Assembly: GCF_001280015.1 (NCBI RefSeq)
Contig: NZ_LGDV01000013.1
Coordinates: 62,001 to 126,000, forward strand
Direction of reading: 5' to 3'
From: Streptomyces sp. MMG1121
GTDB taxonomy: Bacteria > Actinomycetota > Actinomycetes > Streptomycetales > Streptomycetaceae
DNA: 64,000 bases
The notes below the pieces were generated by a model, which saw only the letters and a program-made list of their open reading frames with translations, had not been told where the DNA came from and made no database searches. Positions 34,081 through 42,351 of the stretch are shown here, one piece after another. Both the position numbers and the translations under genes were made by a program. Position 1 is the stretch's first letter. Each line of letters starts with the position of its first letter.

Positions 34081-36312
34081 GTGCCCCGCACCGCCCTGCG
34101 AATCTGCCCTCTGTGCGAGGCCACCTGCGGGCTGACCCTCACCATCGAGGGCACCCGGGTCACCGGCGCCCGCGGCGATGGCGAGGACGTCTTCAGCAAG
34201 GGGTTCATCTGCCCCAAGGGCGCCTCCTTCGGCGCCGTCGACGGCGACCCCGACCGGCTGCGCGTCCCGCTCGTCCGGGAGAACGGGCGCCTGCGCGAGG
34301 CGAGTTGGGAGGAGGCCTTCGGCGCGGTCGCCGGCGGACTGCGCCCGGTCGTGGAGCGCTACGGCCCCGACTCGGTCGGCCTGGTCCTCGGCAACCCCAA
34401 CGTGCACACCGTGGCGGGCGCCCTCTACCCACCGGTCCTGCTCGCCGCCCTGCGCACCCGCAGCCTCTTCACCGCCTCCACGGTCGACCAGATGCCCAAG
34501 CACGTCTCCAGCGGGCTGCTCTTCGGCGACGCGAACGCCATCCCGGTACCGGACCTGGACCACACCGACCACCTGCTCCTCATCGGCGCCAACCCGCTGG
34601 AGTCCAACGGCAGTCTGTGCACCGCCCCCGACTTCCCCGGCCGGCTCAAGGCGCTCAGGGCCCGCGGCGGCCGGCTCACCGTCGTGGACCCGCGCCGCAC
34701 CCGCACCGCGAAACTGGCCGACCGGCACGTGGCGATCCGGCCCGGCACCGACGCCCTGCTGCTCGCCGCGATGGCGCACACCCTCTTCGAGGAGTACCTG
34801 GTCGACCTCGACCGCCTCGCCCCGCACGTCCAGGGGGTCGACGAACTCCGGGAGGAGATGAGCGATTTCACCCCCGAAGCCGTGGCCGGGGCCTGCGACG
34901 TCGGGCCCGACCTCGTCCGCGCCCTCGCGCGCGAACTGGCCGGCGCTCGCACCGCCGCCGTGTACGCCCGCATCGGCAGTTGCACCGTCCCGCACGGCAC
35001 CCTGGCCAGCTGGCTGGTCGACGTGCTCAACATCCTCACCGGCAACCTGGACCGGCCCGGCGGCGCCCTCTTCCCGCAGGCCGCCACCGACAAGACCCCC
35101 CGCCCGGCGGGCCCCGGGCACGGCTTCGCCCTCGGTCGCTGGCACTCCCGGGTCCGCCAACTGCCCGAAGCGAAAGGCGAGTTGCCGCTCTCTGCGCTCG
35201 CCGAGGAGATCGACACCGCCACCGATCGGGGCGAACCGGTGCGCGCGCTGATCGCCGTGGCCGCCAACCCGGTGCTGTCCGCGCCCGACGGCGACCGCCT
35301 CGACAGGGCCCTGGACTCCCTGGACTTCATGGTCAGCGTCGACCCGTACCTCAACGAGACCTCGCGTCACGCCCATGTCGTGCTGCCCCCGCCCCCGCCG
35401 TCCCAGAGCCCGCACCACGACTTCGCCTTCAACACCCTCGCCGTCCGCAACCAGGTCCGCTACAGCCGTCCGGCCGTCCCGCTGGAGCCCGGCCGCATGG
35501 CCGAGAGCGAGATCCTCGCCCGGCTGATCCTCGCGGCCACCGGCCTGCACGGCGCCGACCCGGCCGGCGTCGACACCATGGTCATCGAGCAGACCCTCGG
35601 CAAGGCCGTCCAGGAAGCCCACTCCCCGGTGTACGGTCGCGACCCGCGCGACCTCGCCGGGCGGCTCACCGGCGCGGGCGGCCCCGAGCGGCGGCTGGAC
35701 ATGATGCTGCGCCTCGGCCCCTACGGCGACGGCTTCGGCGCCCGGCCCGACGGGCTGACCCTCGCCCGGCTGCTCGCCCACCCGCACGGCATCGACCTCG
35801 GCCCGCTGCACCCCCGCCTGCCGCAGCCCCTCAAGACCCGCAGCGGCAGGATCGAGCTGCTGCCCGACCCGATCGCCGGCGATCTGCCCCGGCTGCGGCA
35901 GGCACTGCACGACCGGCCCGCGGGGCTCGTCCTCGTCGGCCGCCGCCATCTGCGCTCCAACAACAGCTGGATGCACAACGTCCCCGCCCTCACCGGCGGG
36001 TCCAACCGCTGCACCCTGCACATCCACCCCGCGGACGCGGACCGGCTCGGCGTCCGGGACGGGGCGGACGTACGGGTCAAGGGCGCCGGGGGAGAGGTGG
36101 TGGTCGCCGCCGAGGTCACCGACGGGGTCCGGCCCGGGGTGGTGAGCCTGCCGCACGGCTGGGGCCACGACCGCCCCGGCACCCGCCTCGGCCACGCCGC
36201 CGCCAGCCCGGGCGTCAACGTCAACCAGCTCCTCGACGGCAGCCTGCTCGACCCGCTCTCGGGCAACGCCGTCCTCAACGGCGTACCCGTGGAGCTCAGT
36301 GCAAGCCTGTGA
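34081..36312 (+). CDS. Molybdopterin-dependent oxidoreductase (bis-MGD, formate dehydrogenase / nitrate reductase type)
   Basis: A 743-residue catalytic subunit of the DMSO-reductase superfamily. A [4Fe-4S] motif at the N-terminus uses Cys9, Cys12, Cys16 and Cys44 (CPLCEATCG ... FICPKG). Molybdopterin-binding regions follow (NPNVHTVAGALYPPVL, ANPLESNGSLCTAPDFPGRL, VDPRRTRTAKLADRHVAIRPGTDALLLAAMAH). The C-terminal domain has SNNSWMHNVPALTGG and SLPHGWGHDRPGTRLG. GTG at 34081 follows GGGAGG. There is no Tat signal, so it is cytoplasmic. No electron-transfer partner lies beside it. The physiological substrate cannot be assigned; ATG 33997 in frame would add an unsupported Pro-rich leader. Confidence 0.9.
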   Translation: MPRTALRICPLCEATCGLTLTIEGTRVTGARGDGEDVFSKGFICPKGASFGAVDGDPDRLRVPLVRENGRLREASWEEAFGAVAGGLRPVVERYGPDSVGLVLGNPNVHTVAGALYPPVLLAALRTRSLFTASTVDQMPKHVSSGLLFGDANAIPVPDLDHTDHLLLIGANPLESNGSLCTAPDFPGRLKALRARGGRLTVVDPRRTRTAKLADRHVAIRPGTDALLLAAMAHTLFEEYLVDLDRLAPHVQGVDELREEMSDFTPEAVAGACDVGPDLVRALARELAGARTAAVYARIGSCTVPHGTLASWLVDVLNILTGNLDRPGGALFPQAATDKTPRPAGPGHGFALGRWHSRVRQLPEAKGELPLSALAEEIDTATDRGEPVRALIAVAANPVLSAPDGDRLDRALDSLDFMVSVDPYLNETSRHAHVVLPPPPPSQSPHHDFAFNTLAVRNQVRYSRPAVPLEPGRMAESEILARLILAATGLHGADPAGVDTMVIEQTLGKAVQEAHSPVYGRDPRDLAGRLTGAGGPERRLDMMLRLGPYGDGFGARPDGLTLARLLAHPHGIDLGPLHPRLPQPLKTRSGRIELLPDPIAGDLPRLRQALHDRPAGLVLVGRRHLRSNNSWMHNVPALTGGSNRCTLHIHPADADRLGVRDGADVRVKGAGGEVVVAAEVTDGVRPGVVSLPHGWGHDRPGTRLGHAAASPGVNVNQLLDGSLLDPLSGNAVLNGVPVELSASL

Positions 36313-36370
36313 CCTGGACTTTCGCGCTTATTGCTCGCACGTCAACATCTTGTTAACGCCAGACGACGGG

Positions 36371-36428
36371 ACCTAACGTCAACGCACCGCCGACCCCCAG
36401 GTGGGATGTTCAAGGGCGAACGTTAGGT
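36371..36428 (+). promoter_or_regulatory. Long-range inverted repeat in the citrate transporter leader
   Basis: ACCTAACGT (36371-36379) and ACGTTAGGT (36420-36428) are perfect 9-bp complements 40 nt apart, directly before the citrate transporter start at 36437. The right arm contains AGGT, the only ribosome-binding-like bases there, so a leader hairpin could hide it. Alternatively the arms are two operator half-sites. Confidence 0.5.
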
Positions 36429-36436
36429 ATCCATTC

Positions 36437-37849
36437 ATGCTGACCATCCTCGGCTTCGCCATGATCGCGACCTTTCTGGTCCTGATCATGTTGAAGAAGA
36501 TGTCGCCGATCGCGGCGCTCGTGCTGATCCCCGCGCTCTTCTGTGTGTTCGTGGGCAAGGGCGCCAAGCTGGGCGACTACGTCATCGACGGCGTCACCAG
36601 CCTCGCGCCCACGGCGGCGATGCTCATGTTCGCGATCGTCTACTTCGGCGTGATGATCGACGTAGGCCTCTTCGACCCGATCGTGCGGAGCATCCTGAGG
36701 TTCTGCAAGGCCGACCCGCTGCGCATCGTCGTCGGTACGGCGGTCCTCGCCGCGATCGTCTCCCTGGACGGCGACGGCTCCACCACCTTCATGATCACCG
36801 TCTCGGCGATGTACCCGCTGTACAAGCGCCTGAAGATGTCGATGGTCGTGATGACCGGTGTGGCCGCCATGGCCAACGGCGTGATGAACACGCTCCCGTG
36901 GGGCGGCCCGACCGCCCGCGCCGCCACCGCGCTGAAGGTCGACGCGAGCGACATCTTCGTGCCGATGATCCCGGCCCTGGCCGTGGGCCTGCTGTTCGTC
37001 CTCGTCCTCGCCTACGTGCTCGGCCGGCGCGAGCGGAAGCGGCTCGGTGTGCTCACGCTGGACGAGGTGCTGGTGGAGGAGACCGTCCTCGTCGGCTCCG
37101 GCTCCGGCTCCGGCTCCGGCGCGGAGGCCGAGAAGTCCACGGCCGGCGGTGGTTCGGGTGCGTCCGGTGCCGGGCTGCCCGAGGAGCCGGCGGACGCGGA
37201 CGACACCTTCCAGGGGCTCGACCCGCACCGCCCCACCCTGCGCCCCAAGCTGTACTGGTTCAACGCGCTGCTCACCGTCGCCCTGCTCACCGCCATGATC
37301 ATGGAGTGGCTGCCGATCCCGGTGCTCTTCCTGCTCGGCGCGGCCCTCGCCCTGACCGTCAACTTCCCGCACATGCCGGACCAGAAGGCCCGGATCGCCG
37401 CCCACGCCGAGAACGTCCTCAACGTCTCCGGCATGGTCTTCGCCGCCGCCGTCTTCACCGGCGTCCTCCAGGGCACCGGCATGGTCGACCACATGGCGTC
37501 CTGGCTGGTGGACAACATCCCCGACGGCATGGGCCCGCACATGGCCTTCGTCACCGGCGTGCTGAGCATCCCGCTCACGTACTTCATGTCCAACGACGGC
37601 TTCTACTTCGGCATCCTGCCGGTGCTCGCCGAGGCCGGCCACGCGCACGGCGTCTCCTCCCTGGAGATCGCCCGCGCCTCGATCATCGGCCAGCCCCTGC
37701 ACATGTCCAGCCCGCTCGTCCCGGCCGTCTACGTCCTGGTCGGCATGGCCAAGGTGGAGTTCGGCGACCACACCCGGTTCGTGGTCAAGTGGGCGGCCCT
37801 GACATCCCTGGTGGTGCTCGGGGCCGGCATCGTCTTCGGCATCATCTGA
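36437..37849 (+). CDS. CitMHS family metal-citrate:proton symporter
   Basis: A 470-residue secondary transporter with about 12 membrane segments that imports citrate complexed with divalent or ferric ions. Start MLTILGFAMIATFLVLIMLKKMSP, motif LDGDGSTTFMITVSAMYPLYKRL and later YFMSNDGFYFGILPVLAEAG are typical. It appears equivalent to CitSc (SCO1710) of S. coelicolor, which takes up Ca- and Fe-citrate. The cytoplasmic loop has an acidic Gly/Ser-rich insert with GSGSGSGSG near residue 220, coded by four GGCTCC repeats (37094-37117). ATG at 36437 is used; ATG 36401 lies in the leader. An MFS gene follows. Confidence 0.93.
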   Translation: MLTILGFAMIATFLVLIMLKKMSPIAALVLIPALFCVFVGKGAKLGDYVIDGVTSLAPTAAMLMFAIVYFGVMIDVGLFDPIVRSILRFCKADPLRIVVGTAVLAAIVSLDGDGSTTFMITVSAMYPLYKRLKMSMVVMTGVAAMANGVMNTLPWGGPTARAATALKVDASDIFVPMIPALAVGLLFVLVLAYVLGRRERKRLGVLTLDEVLVEETVLVGSGSGSGSGAEAEKSTAGGGSGASGAGLPEEPADADDTFQGLDPHRPTLRPKLYWFNALLTVALLTAMIMEWLPIPVLFLLGAALALTVNFPHMPDQKARIAAHAENVLNVSGMVFAAAVFTGVLQGTGMVDHMASWLVDNIPDGMGPHMAFVTGVLSIPLTYFMSNDGFYFGILPVLAEAGHAHGVSSLEIARASIIGQPLHMSSPLVPAVYVLVGMAKVEFGDHTRFVVKWAALTSLVVLGAGIVFGII

Positions 37850-37877
37850 GTCCGCGTCTCCAGGGAGGAACCGACCC

Positions 37878-39113
37878 ATGGCGCCCGGCGGGAACCGCGG
37901 CTGGCTGCTCCGCCTCGTCCTCGCCTTCGGCTTCGCGCAGGGGGCGGTGTCGATGGCCCGGCCCGCCGTCTCCTACCGGGCCCTCGCGCTCGGCGCCGAC
38001 GAGCGGGCGGTGGGCGTCATCGCGGGCGTGTACGCGCTTTTGCCCCTCTTCGCCGCCGTACCGCTCGGCCGGCGCACCGACCACGGCCGGTGCGCCCCGC
38101 TGCTCCCGGCGGGCGTGGTCCTGATCTGCGGCGGCTGCGCGCTGAGCGGCGTGGTGAACTCGCTGTGGGCGATGGCGCTGTGGAGCGGGGTGATGGGCCT
38201 TGGCCACCTCTGTTTCGTCATCGGTGCCCAGTCGCTCGTCGCCCGCCAGTCCGCACCGCACGAACAGGACCGGAACTTCGGCCACTTCACCATCGGCGCC
38301 TCGCTGGGCCAGCTCCTCGGCCCGGTGGCCGCCGGTGTTCTGATCGGCGGCCCCGACATGGCGGGCAGCAGCGCCCGCGCCCTCGTGGTGGCGGGCGCGG
38401 GCGCGGCGGTGGCCGTCACCTCGCTGTGGCGCATCGAGGACCCTACGGCCGTCAAGTCCCGTACCGGGCAAGGCGACCGGGTCCCGGTCGGCCACATCCT
38501 GCGCGCCCGGGGCGTACCGGCGGGCATGCTGATCAGCCTGTCGGTGCTGTCCGCCACCGACATCCTCACCGCCTACCTCCCGGTCGTCGGCGAGCACCGG
38601 GGCATCGCGCCCCCGGTCGTCGGCGCCCTGCTCAGCCTGCGCGCCGGTGCCACCATCGCGTGCCGGCTCGTCCTCACCCCGCTGCTCCGGCTGCTCGGCC
38701 GGCCCGCACTGCTCACGGTGACGTGTTTCCTGGCCGCAGTGCTGTGCGCGGGTATCTCCCTCCCGCTGCCCGTGTGGGCGCTCGGCGTCCTGCTCGCGCT
38801 GCTCGGCTTCTGTCTGGGCGTGGGCCAGCCGCTGTCCATGACGACCGTGGTGCAGGCCGCGCCCGACGAGGCCCGCTCGACGGCGCTCGCCCTGCGCCTG
38901 ACCGGCAACCGCCTCGGCCAGGTCGCCGCCCCGGCCGCCGCCGGTCTGGTCGCCGGGGTGGCGGGCGTGGCGGCGCCGTTCGTGTTGCTGGGGGCGCTGC
39001 TGCTGCTGTCGGCGGGGGTGGGAATGCGCTCGCAGGAGCGGCCCAGGGGAGCCGGACGGTCAGCGGGGGAGCGGGCCGGGCGCACGGGATTGCGCCGCAC
39101 GAGCGATCTCTGA
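37878..39113 (+). CDS. Major facilitator superfamily transporter
   Basis: A 411-residue 12-helix MFS protein. The motif-A-like loop between helices 2 and 3 reads PLGRRTDHGRCAPLLP. ATG at 37878 has AGGGAGG upstream. Starting 28 bp after the citrate transporter stop, it is probably in the same transcript. It could export or import a small organic compound; specificity cannot be read. The C-terminus is a basic polar tail (SQERPRGAGRSAGERAGRTG). Confidence 0.88.
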   Translation: MAPGGNRGWLLRLVLAFGFAQGAVSMARPAVSYRALALGADERAVGVIAGVYALLPLFAAVPLGRRTDHGRCAPLLPAGVVLICGGCALSGVVNSLWAMALWSGVMGLGHLCFVIGAQSLVARQSAPHEQDRNFGHFTIGASLGQLLGPVAAGVLIGGPDMAGSSARALVVAGAGAAVAVTSLWRIEDPTAVKSRTGQGDRVPVGHILRARGVPAGMLISLSVLSATDILTAYLPVVGEHRGIAPPVVGALLSLRAGATIACRLVLTPLLRLLGRPALLTVTCFLAAVLCAGISLPLPVWALGVLLALLGFCLGVGQPLSMTTVVQAAPDEARSTALALRLTGNRLGQVAAPAAAGLVAGVAGVAAPFVLLGALLLLSAGVGMRSQERPRGAGRSAGERAGRTGLRRTSDL

Positions 39114-39214
39114 CGGCGCGCCGGGCGTCGGTGCCGTCGGGCGAGGTGTCCATCGCGCAGAGTCCAGACGAAAGAGCGATTTGTATGACAATCGTCCGAC
39201 TCGGAGGAATGTGC

Positions 39215-39886
39215 ATGCCCACCCAGACCTCACCACGTACTTTCGGCTCCCGTGCGGGCGCCACTGTCGTCCTCGCCGCCCTCGCCGCGGTGGGTGCGTC
39301 GTGGGTGGCGGCGCCGAACGTGGCTGCTCAAGGGGAGAACGGCGACATCAGGGTGCACAGCGTGGGTGTGCCCTACGGTGTGACGAAGGACGAGCCGGCG
39401 GTCTGCAAGTTCTACCTCGACGCCGTCAACTTCGACATCCTGCCCAATATCCCCTACATCATCCAGGCGCAGCCGCCGCTGCCCAGCGCGGCCACCCTCA
39501 CCGGCGTCATCCAGCTCGCCGGCGGCGCCGGACACACCGACGCGATCGGCCTGACCGATGGGCAGTACAAGCTCACCTGGGTCGCGGCAGGTGCCGTCAA
39601 GGAGAAGCTCTTCCGCGTCAACTGCCACGACGGCCGACATGACGAGGGGCACGGTCCCAACGGACAGATCGAGGACCACCAGGACCACCATCAGCAGGAC
39701 GGTCCGGGCTGGGGCGGCAGGGATCACGACGATCCGAGGGGCGGTGTGCACGCGGGCGGGGGCGGTGTCATCGACAAGGCCGCGGCGTACTCGCCGGTGG
39801 CCGCCGCGGGTGCCGTGGGCCTGGGCGCGGTCGGTGGTGTGATGTACCTTCGGCGCAGCCGCCGGCGGCCTCATGGCGCCGCGTAG
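39215..39886 (+). CDS. Exported His/Asp-rich surface protein, probable class F sortase partner
   Basis: A 223-residue exported protein. The signal peptide ends near VAAQG (residue 40). A small domain (DIRVHSVGVPYGVTKDEPAVCKFYLDAVNFD to KLFRVNCHDG) follows, with Cys64 and Cys137 able to form a disulfide. Then comes a very His/Asp-rich hydrophilic stretch (about 138-183). The end is a Gly/Ala-rich hydrophobic helix with a basic tail (YLRRSRRR). The tail has the layout of a sortase substrate but no LPxTG or LAxTG. ATG at 39215 is set by GGAGGAA. It overlaps the sortase gene by 14 nt, so the pair works together. Metal binding is an inference. Confidence 0.82.
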   Translation: MPTQTSPRTFGSRAGATVVLAALAAVGASWVAAPNVAAQGENGDIRVHSVGVPYGVTKDEPAVCKFYLDAVNFDILPNIPYIIQAQPPLPSAATLTGVIQLAGGAGHTDAIGLTDGQYKLTWVAAGAVKEKLFRVNCHDGRHDEGHGPNGQIEDHQDHHQQDGPGWGGRDHDDPRGGVHAGGGGVIDKAAAYSPVAAAGAVGLGAVGGVMYLRRSRRRPHGAA

Positions 39887-40586
39887 GCGCAGACGCAGAC
39901 CCTGGCACCGGACCCGCGCCTACCGTCTCACCAGGACGGCCCTGCTGGTGACCGTCCTGGTGACGGTGGTGCACCGGTGCGGGGGCGGGCACCTCGGTCC
40001 GGGCCGGGCGGGGGACTCGGGCGCCATGGCGGCCGCCCATGGCGCGGGCGCGGCCGGTGAACAGTCCTGCGAGACGCCTCCGGGGCCCGTGCCCCGCCCG
40101 CTGCCCCGGTCCCGGCCGACGTCCTTCCGCGTCCCCTCGCTGGGCATCGACGCCCCGATCACGGCCCTCCGGCTCGACAAGGCGGGGGAGCTGGAGACCC
40201 CGCCCATGGACAGACCCAAGCTGGTCGGCTGGTACGAGGGCGGCCCCACACCGGGCGAGTCCGGCACCGCGATCGCCGTCGGCCACCGGGACACGTTGAC
40301 CGGCCCGGCCGTCTTCGCGGGGCTCGCCCAGGTCAAACCCTGCAAGGTCATCGAGGTCAAGCGCGCCGACGGCCGCACCGCCGTCTACTCGGTGGACCGG
40401 ATGAAGGTCTACGACAAGGCGAGCTTCCCGGACAAGGAGGTCTACGCCCCGGCGCGGCGACCGGAGCTCCGCGTGCTGACCTGCGGCGGTCTCTACAGCC
40501 GGCGGACGGGCTACACCAGCAACGTGGTCGTCTTCGCCCACCTCGCCGCCGTACGCGATCCGGGCACGGCCACGGCCGGCCGCTGA
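39873..40586 (+). CDS. Class F sortase
   Basis: A 237-residue transpeptidase with a basic N-terminus and one signal-anchor helix (TRTALLVTVLVTVV). The sortase beta barrel covers about residues 83-230. Catalytic residues are His138 in VGHRDT, Cys204 in LRVLTCGG and an Arg in LYSRRTGYTSN, the class F pattern of actinobacteria. It overlaps the preceding His-rich surface protein, its likely substrate. The last codons (VRDPGTATAGR) are the first unit of a 44-bp tandem repeat, so the C-terminus may vary between strains. Confidence 0.92.
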   Translation: MAPRRRRRRPWHRTRAYRLTRTALLVTVLVTVVHRCGGGHLGPGRAGDSGAMAAAHGAGAAGEQSCETPPGPVPRPLPRSRPTSFRVPSLGIDAPITALRLDKAGELETPPMDRPKLVGWYEGGPTPGESGTAIAVGHRDTLTGPAVFAGLAQVKPCKVIEVKRADGRTAVYSVDRMKVYDKASFPDKEVYAPARRPELRVLTCGGLYSRRTGYTSNVVVFAHLAAVRDPGTATAGR

Positions 40587-40731
40587 GCCCCGGCGTCCGA
40601 GGGGCGGGCAGGGTGACGGTCGTCCGTCGGGGTCCGGCGTCCGCGAACCGGGCAGGGCCGTGGACGACCGCCGGCTCCCGGCGTCCGCGATCCGGGCACG
40701 GCGGCGGCCGGGCGCTGAATCCCGGCGTCCG
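40548..40731. repeat. 44-bp tandem repeat spanning the sortase 3' end
   Basis: Four imperfect 44-bp units start at 40548, 40592, 40636 and 40680, with a partial fifth at 40724. Each opens with GGCGTCCG or a close variant; the following CGATCCGGGCACGGC is nearly identical in units 1 and 4. Unit 1 includes the last sortase codons and stop; the rest fill most of the gap to the ABC ATPase gene. This is a minisatellite, not a CRISPR array: there are no unrelated spacers. Confidence 0.85.
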
Positions 40732-40891
40732 TTTTAGCCCCCACCTGCCCCGGTGTTCCCGCGTTCCCCGCGTGTCTTCCCCCGGCCGGGCACATTCCGT
40801 TAACTTCCGTGACGCACAGGCTTCGTACGACCCGCGCGGGGCCTTCGGACCACGGAGCAGTGGCGCTCCGGACAGCCCCGGGGCGGCAGGC

Positions 40892-42229
40892 ATGACACGC
40901 GCCATCTCACTGCACGACGTGAGCAAGTCCTTCGTGCGCGGCACGCGCGTGGTCGACGGGCTCTCGCTGGACATCGCACCCGGCGAGTTCCTGGTCCTGC
41001 TCGGCCCGTCCGGCTGCGGCAAGTCCACCGTGCTGCGGATGATCGCCGGTCTGGAGGAGATCGACGAGGGCGAGCTGCTGCTCGACGGGGAGTACGCCAA
41101 CGACTGGCAGCCCGCCGGCCGGAACATCGCCATGGTGTTCCAGAACTTCGCCCTCTACCCGAGCATGACCAGCCGCGACAACATCGGTTTCCCGCTGCGC
41201 ATCGAGGACCCCGGCGCCGACCCCGGCCCCCGCGTCACCGCCACCGCCCGCATGCTCGGCGTCGAGGAACTGCTCGACCGCTACCCGAGCCAGCTCTCCG
41301 GCGGCGAACGGCAGCGCGTCGCCATGGGCCGGGCCATCGCCCGCCACCCCGCGGCCTTCCTGATGGACGAGCCGCTGTCCAACCTGGACGCCAAGCTCCG
41401 CAACCGGCTGCGGGCCGAGATGTCCCAGCTCACCCGAGAGTTGGGGGTCACCACGGTGTACGTCACGCACGACCAGGCCGAGGCGATGTCGCTCGGCGAC
41501 CGGGTCGCCGTACTGCGCGGCGGGGTGCTCCAGCAGGTCGGCACCCCGCGCGAGGTCTACGCGCTGCCCCGCAACCTCTTCGTCGCCGCCTTCGTCGGCA
41601 TCCCGCGCATCAACCTGCTCCAGGGTGTGGTCCGCGCCCCGCTGGACGGCGCCATGACCGTCGCCCTGGGCAAACAGGCCCTGCGGCTGCCCGAACCGCT
41701 CTCCCCGGACCACCGGTTGCTACGGGTGCAGCAGGGCCGCGAGGTCATCGTCGGGCTGCGCTCGGAGGTGGTCCGCATCGGCGACCGGGAGTCCGCCCGG
41801 CCGGGAGAGGCGCTGATCACCGGGCTCGTGGAGCACCTGGAGTTCCAGGGGCACGAGGTCCTCGTCCACTTCGACACCGGCTCGCGGCCCGCCGTCGTAC
41901 CCGAACTGGAGGCGCCGCACCCGGCCGCCCGGCCCCCGCGCCGGCGCCGCAGGGAAGGGCCGGGCCTACTGGACCGGCTGCGGGAGCGGGCGGGGTCACT
42001 GCGGGCCGGGCCGGTGGTCGTCCTGGAACATCCGCCGCAGGAGCCCGCACCCGCGCCGTCGGGGGTCCGCCTCCCGGGCGACCTGGTCGTGCGCACCACC
42101 CCGGACGTCCGGCTGCACCACGGCATGCAGGTCCCGCTCCTCGTCGACCTGGAGCGCCTGCTCGTCTTCGACCAGGCGGGCGACCGCATCTCGCCGTCGC
42201 CCGACCGGCTGCCCGCCCTGGACGAGTGA
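40892..42229 (+). CDS. MalK/UgpC-type ABC transporter ATP-binding protein (orphan)
   Basis: A 445-residue sugar-type ABC ATPase: Walker A GPSGCGKST (38-46), Q-loop VFQNFALYP, signature QLSGGERQRV, Walker B AFLMDEPLSNLD, H-loop VTHDQAEAM. The C-terminal TOBE/OB region is enlarged by a basic Pro-rich insert (PPRRRRREGPGLLDRLRERAG). No permease or binding protein is encoded beside it, so it may serve several distant transporters as MsiK does. The ATG has only a weak ribosome-binding site. The 305-bp gap before it holds the 44-bp repeat and a short AT-richer segment. Confidence 0.9.
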   Translation: MTRAISLHDVSKSFVRGTRVVDGLSLDIAPGEFLVLLGPSGCGKSTVLRMIAGLEEIDEGELLLDGEYANDWQPAGRNIAMVFQNFALYPSMTSRDNIGFPLRIEDPGADPGPRVTATARMLGVEELLDRYPSQLSGGERQRVAMGRAIARHPAAFLMDEPLSNLDAKLRNRLRAEMSQLTRELGVTTVYVTHDQAEAMSLGDRVAVLRGGVLQQVGTPREVYALPRNLFVAAFVGIPRINLLQGVVRAPLDGAMTVALGKQALRLPEPLSPDHRLLRVQQGREVIVGLRSEVVRIGDRESARPGEALITGLVEHLEFQGHEVLVHFDTGSRPAVVPELEAPHPAARPPRRRRREGPGLLDRLRERAGSLRAGPVVVLEHPPQEPAPAPSGVRLPGDLVVRTTPDVRLHHGMQVPLLVDLERLLVFDQAGDRISPSPDRLPALDE

Positions 42230-42294
42230 GCACCGCTCCGCGCGGCGATGATGTCCGGGAACGTCCGGCACCGCAGGGCAGCTATGGCGCAGAA

Positions 42295-42313
42295 AAACTA
42301 ACACCGCTAGTTT
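42295..42313. promoter_or_regulatory. TetR-type operator upstream of the aldehyde dehydrogenase
   Basis: AAACTAACACCGCTAGTTT, a palindrome with AAACTA/TAGTTT arms, lies 39 bp before the aldehyde dehydrogenase start. Its reverse complement matches the site at 46430-46448 at 16 of 19 positions, linking this operon to the TetR gene there. Confidence 0.7.
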
Positions 42314-42351
42314 GTGTGCCGGACGACGCGGATCCGCCGGGAGGAAGCAGC

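Noticed and set aside
33118..36195. 1025-codon leftward frame over the TetR and molybdopterin oxidoreductase genes
   Set aside because: Shadow of the oxidoreductase, which has an intact Fe-S motif and family-wide similarity on the other strand.
40548..40731. CRISPR-like array
   Set aside because: The 44-bp units are contiguous and similar along their whole length, so there are no distinct repeats and spacers; no cas genes are present.
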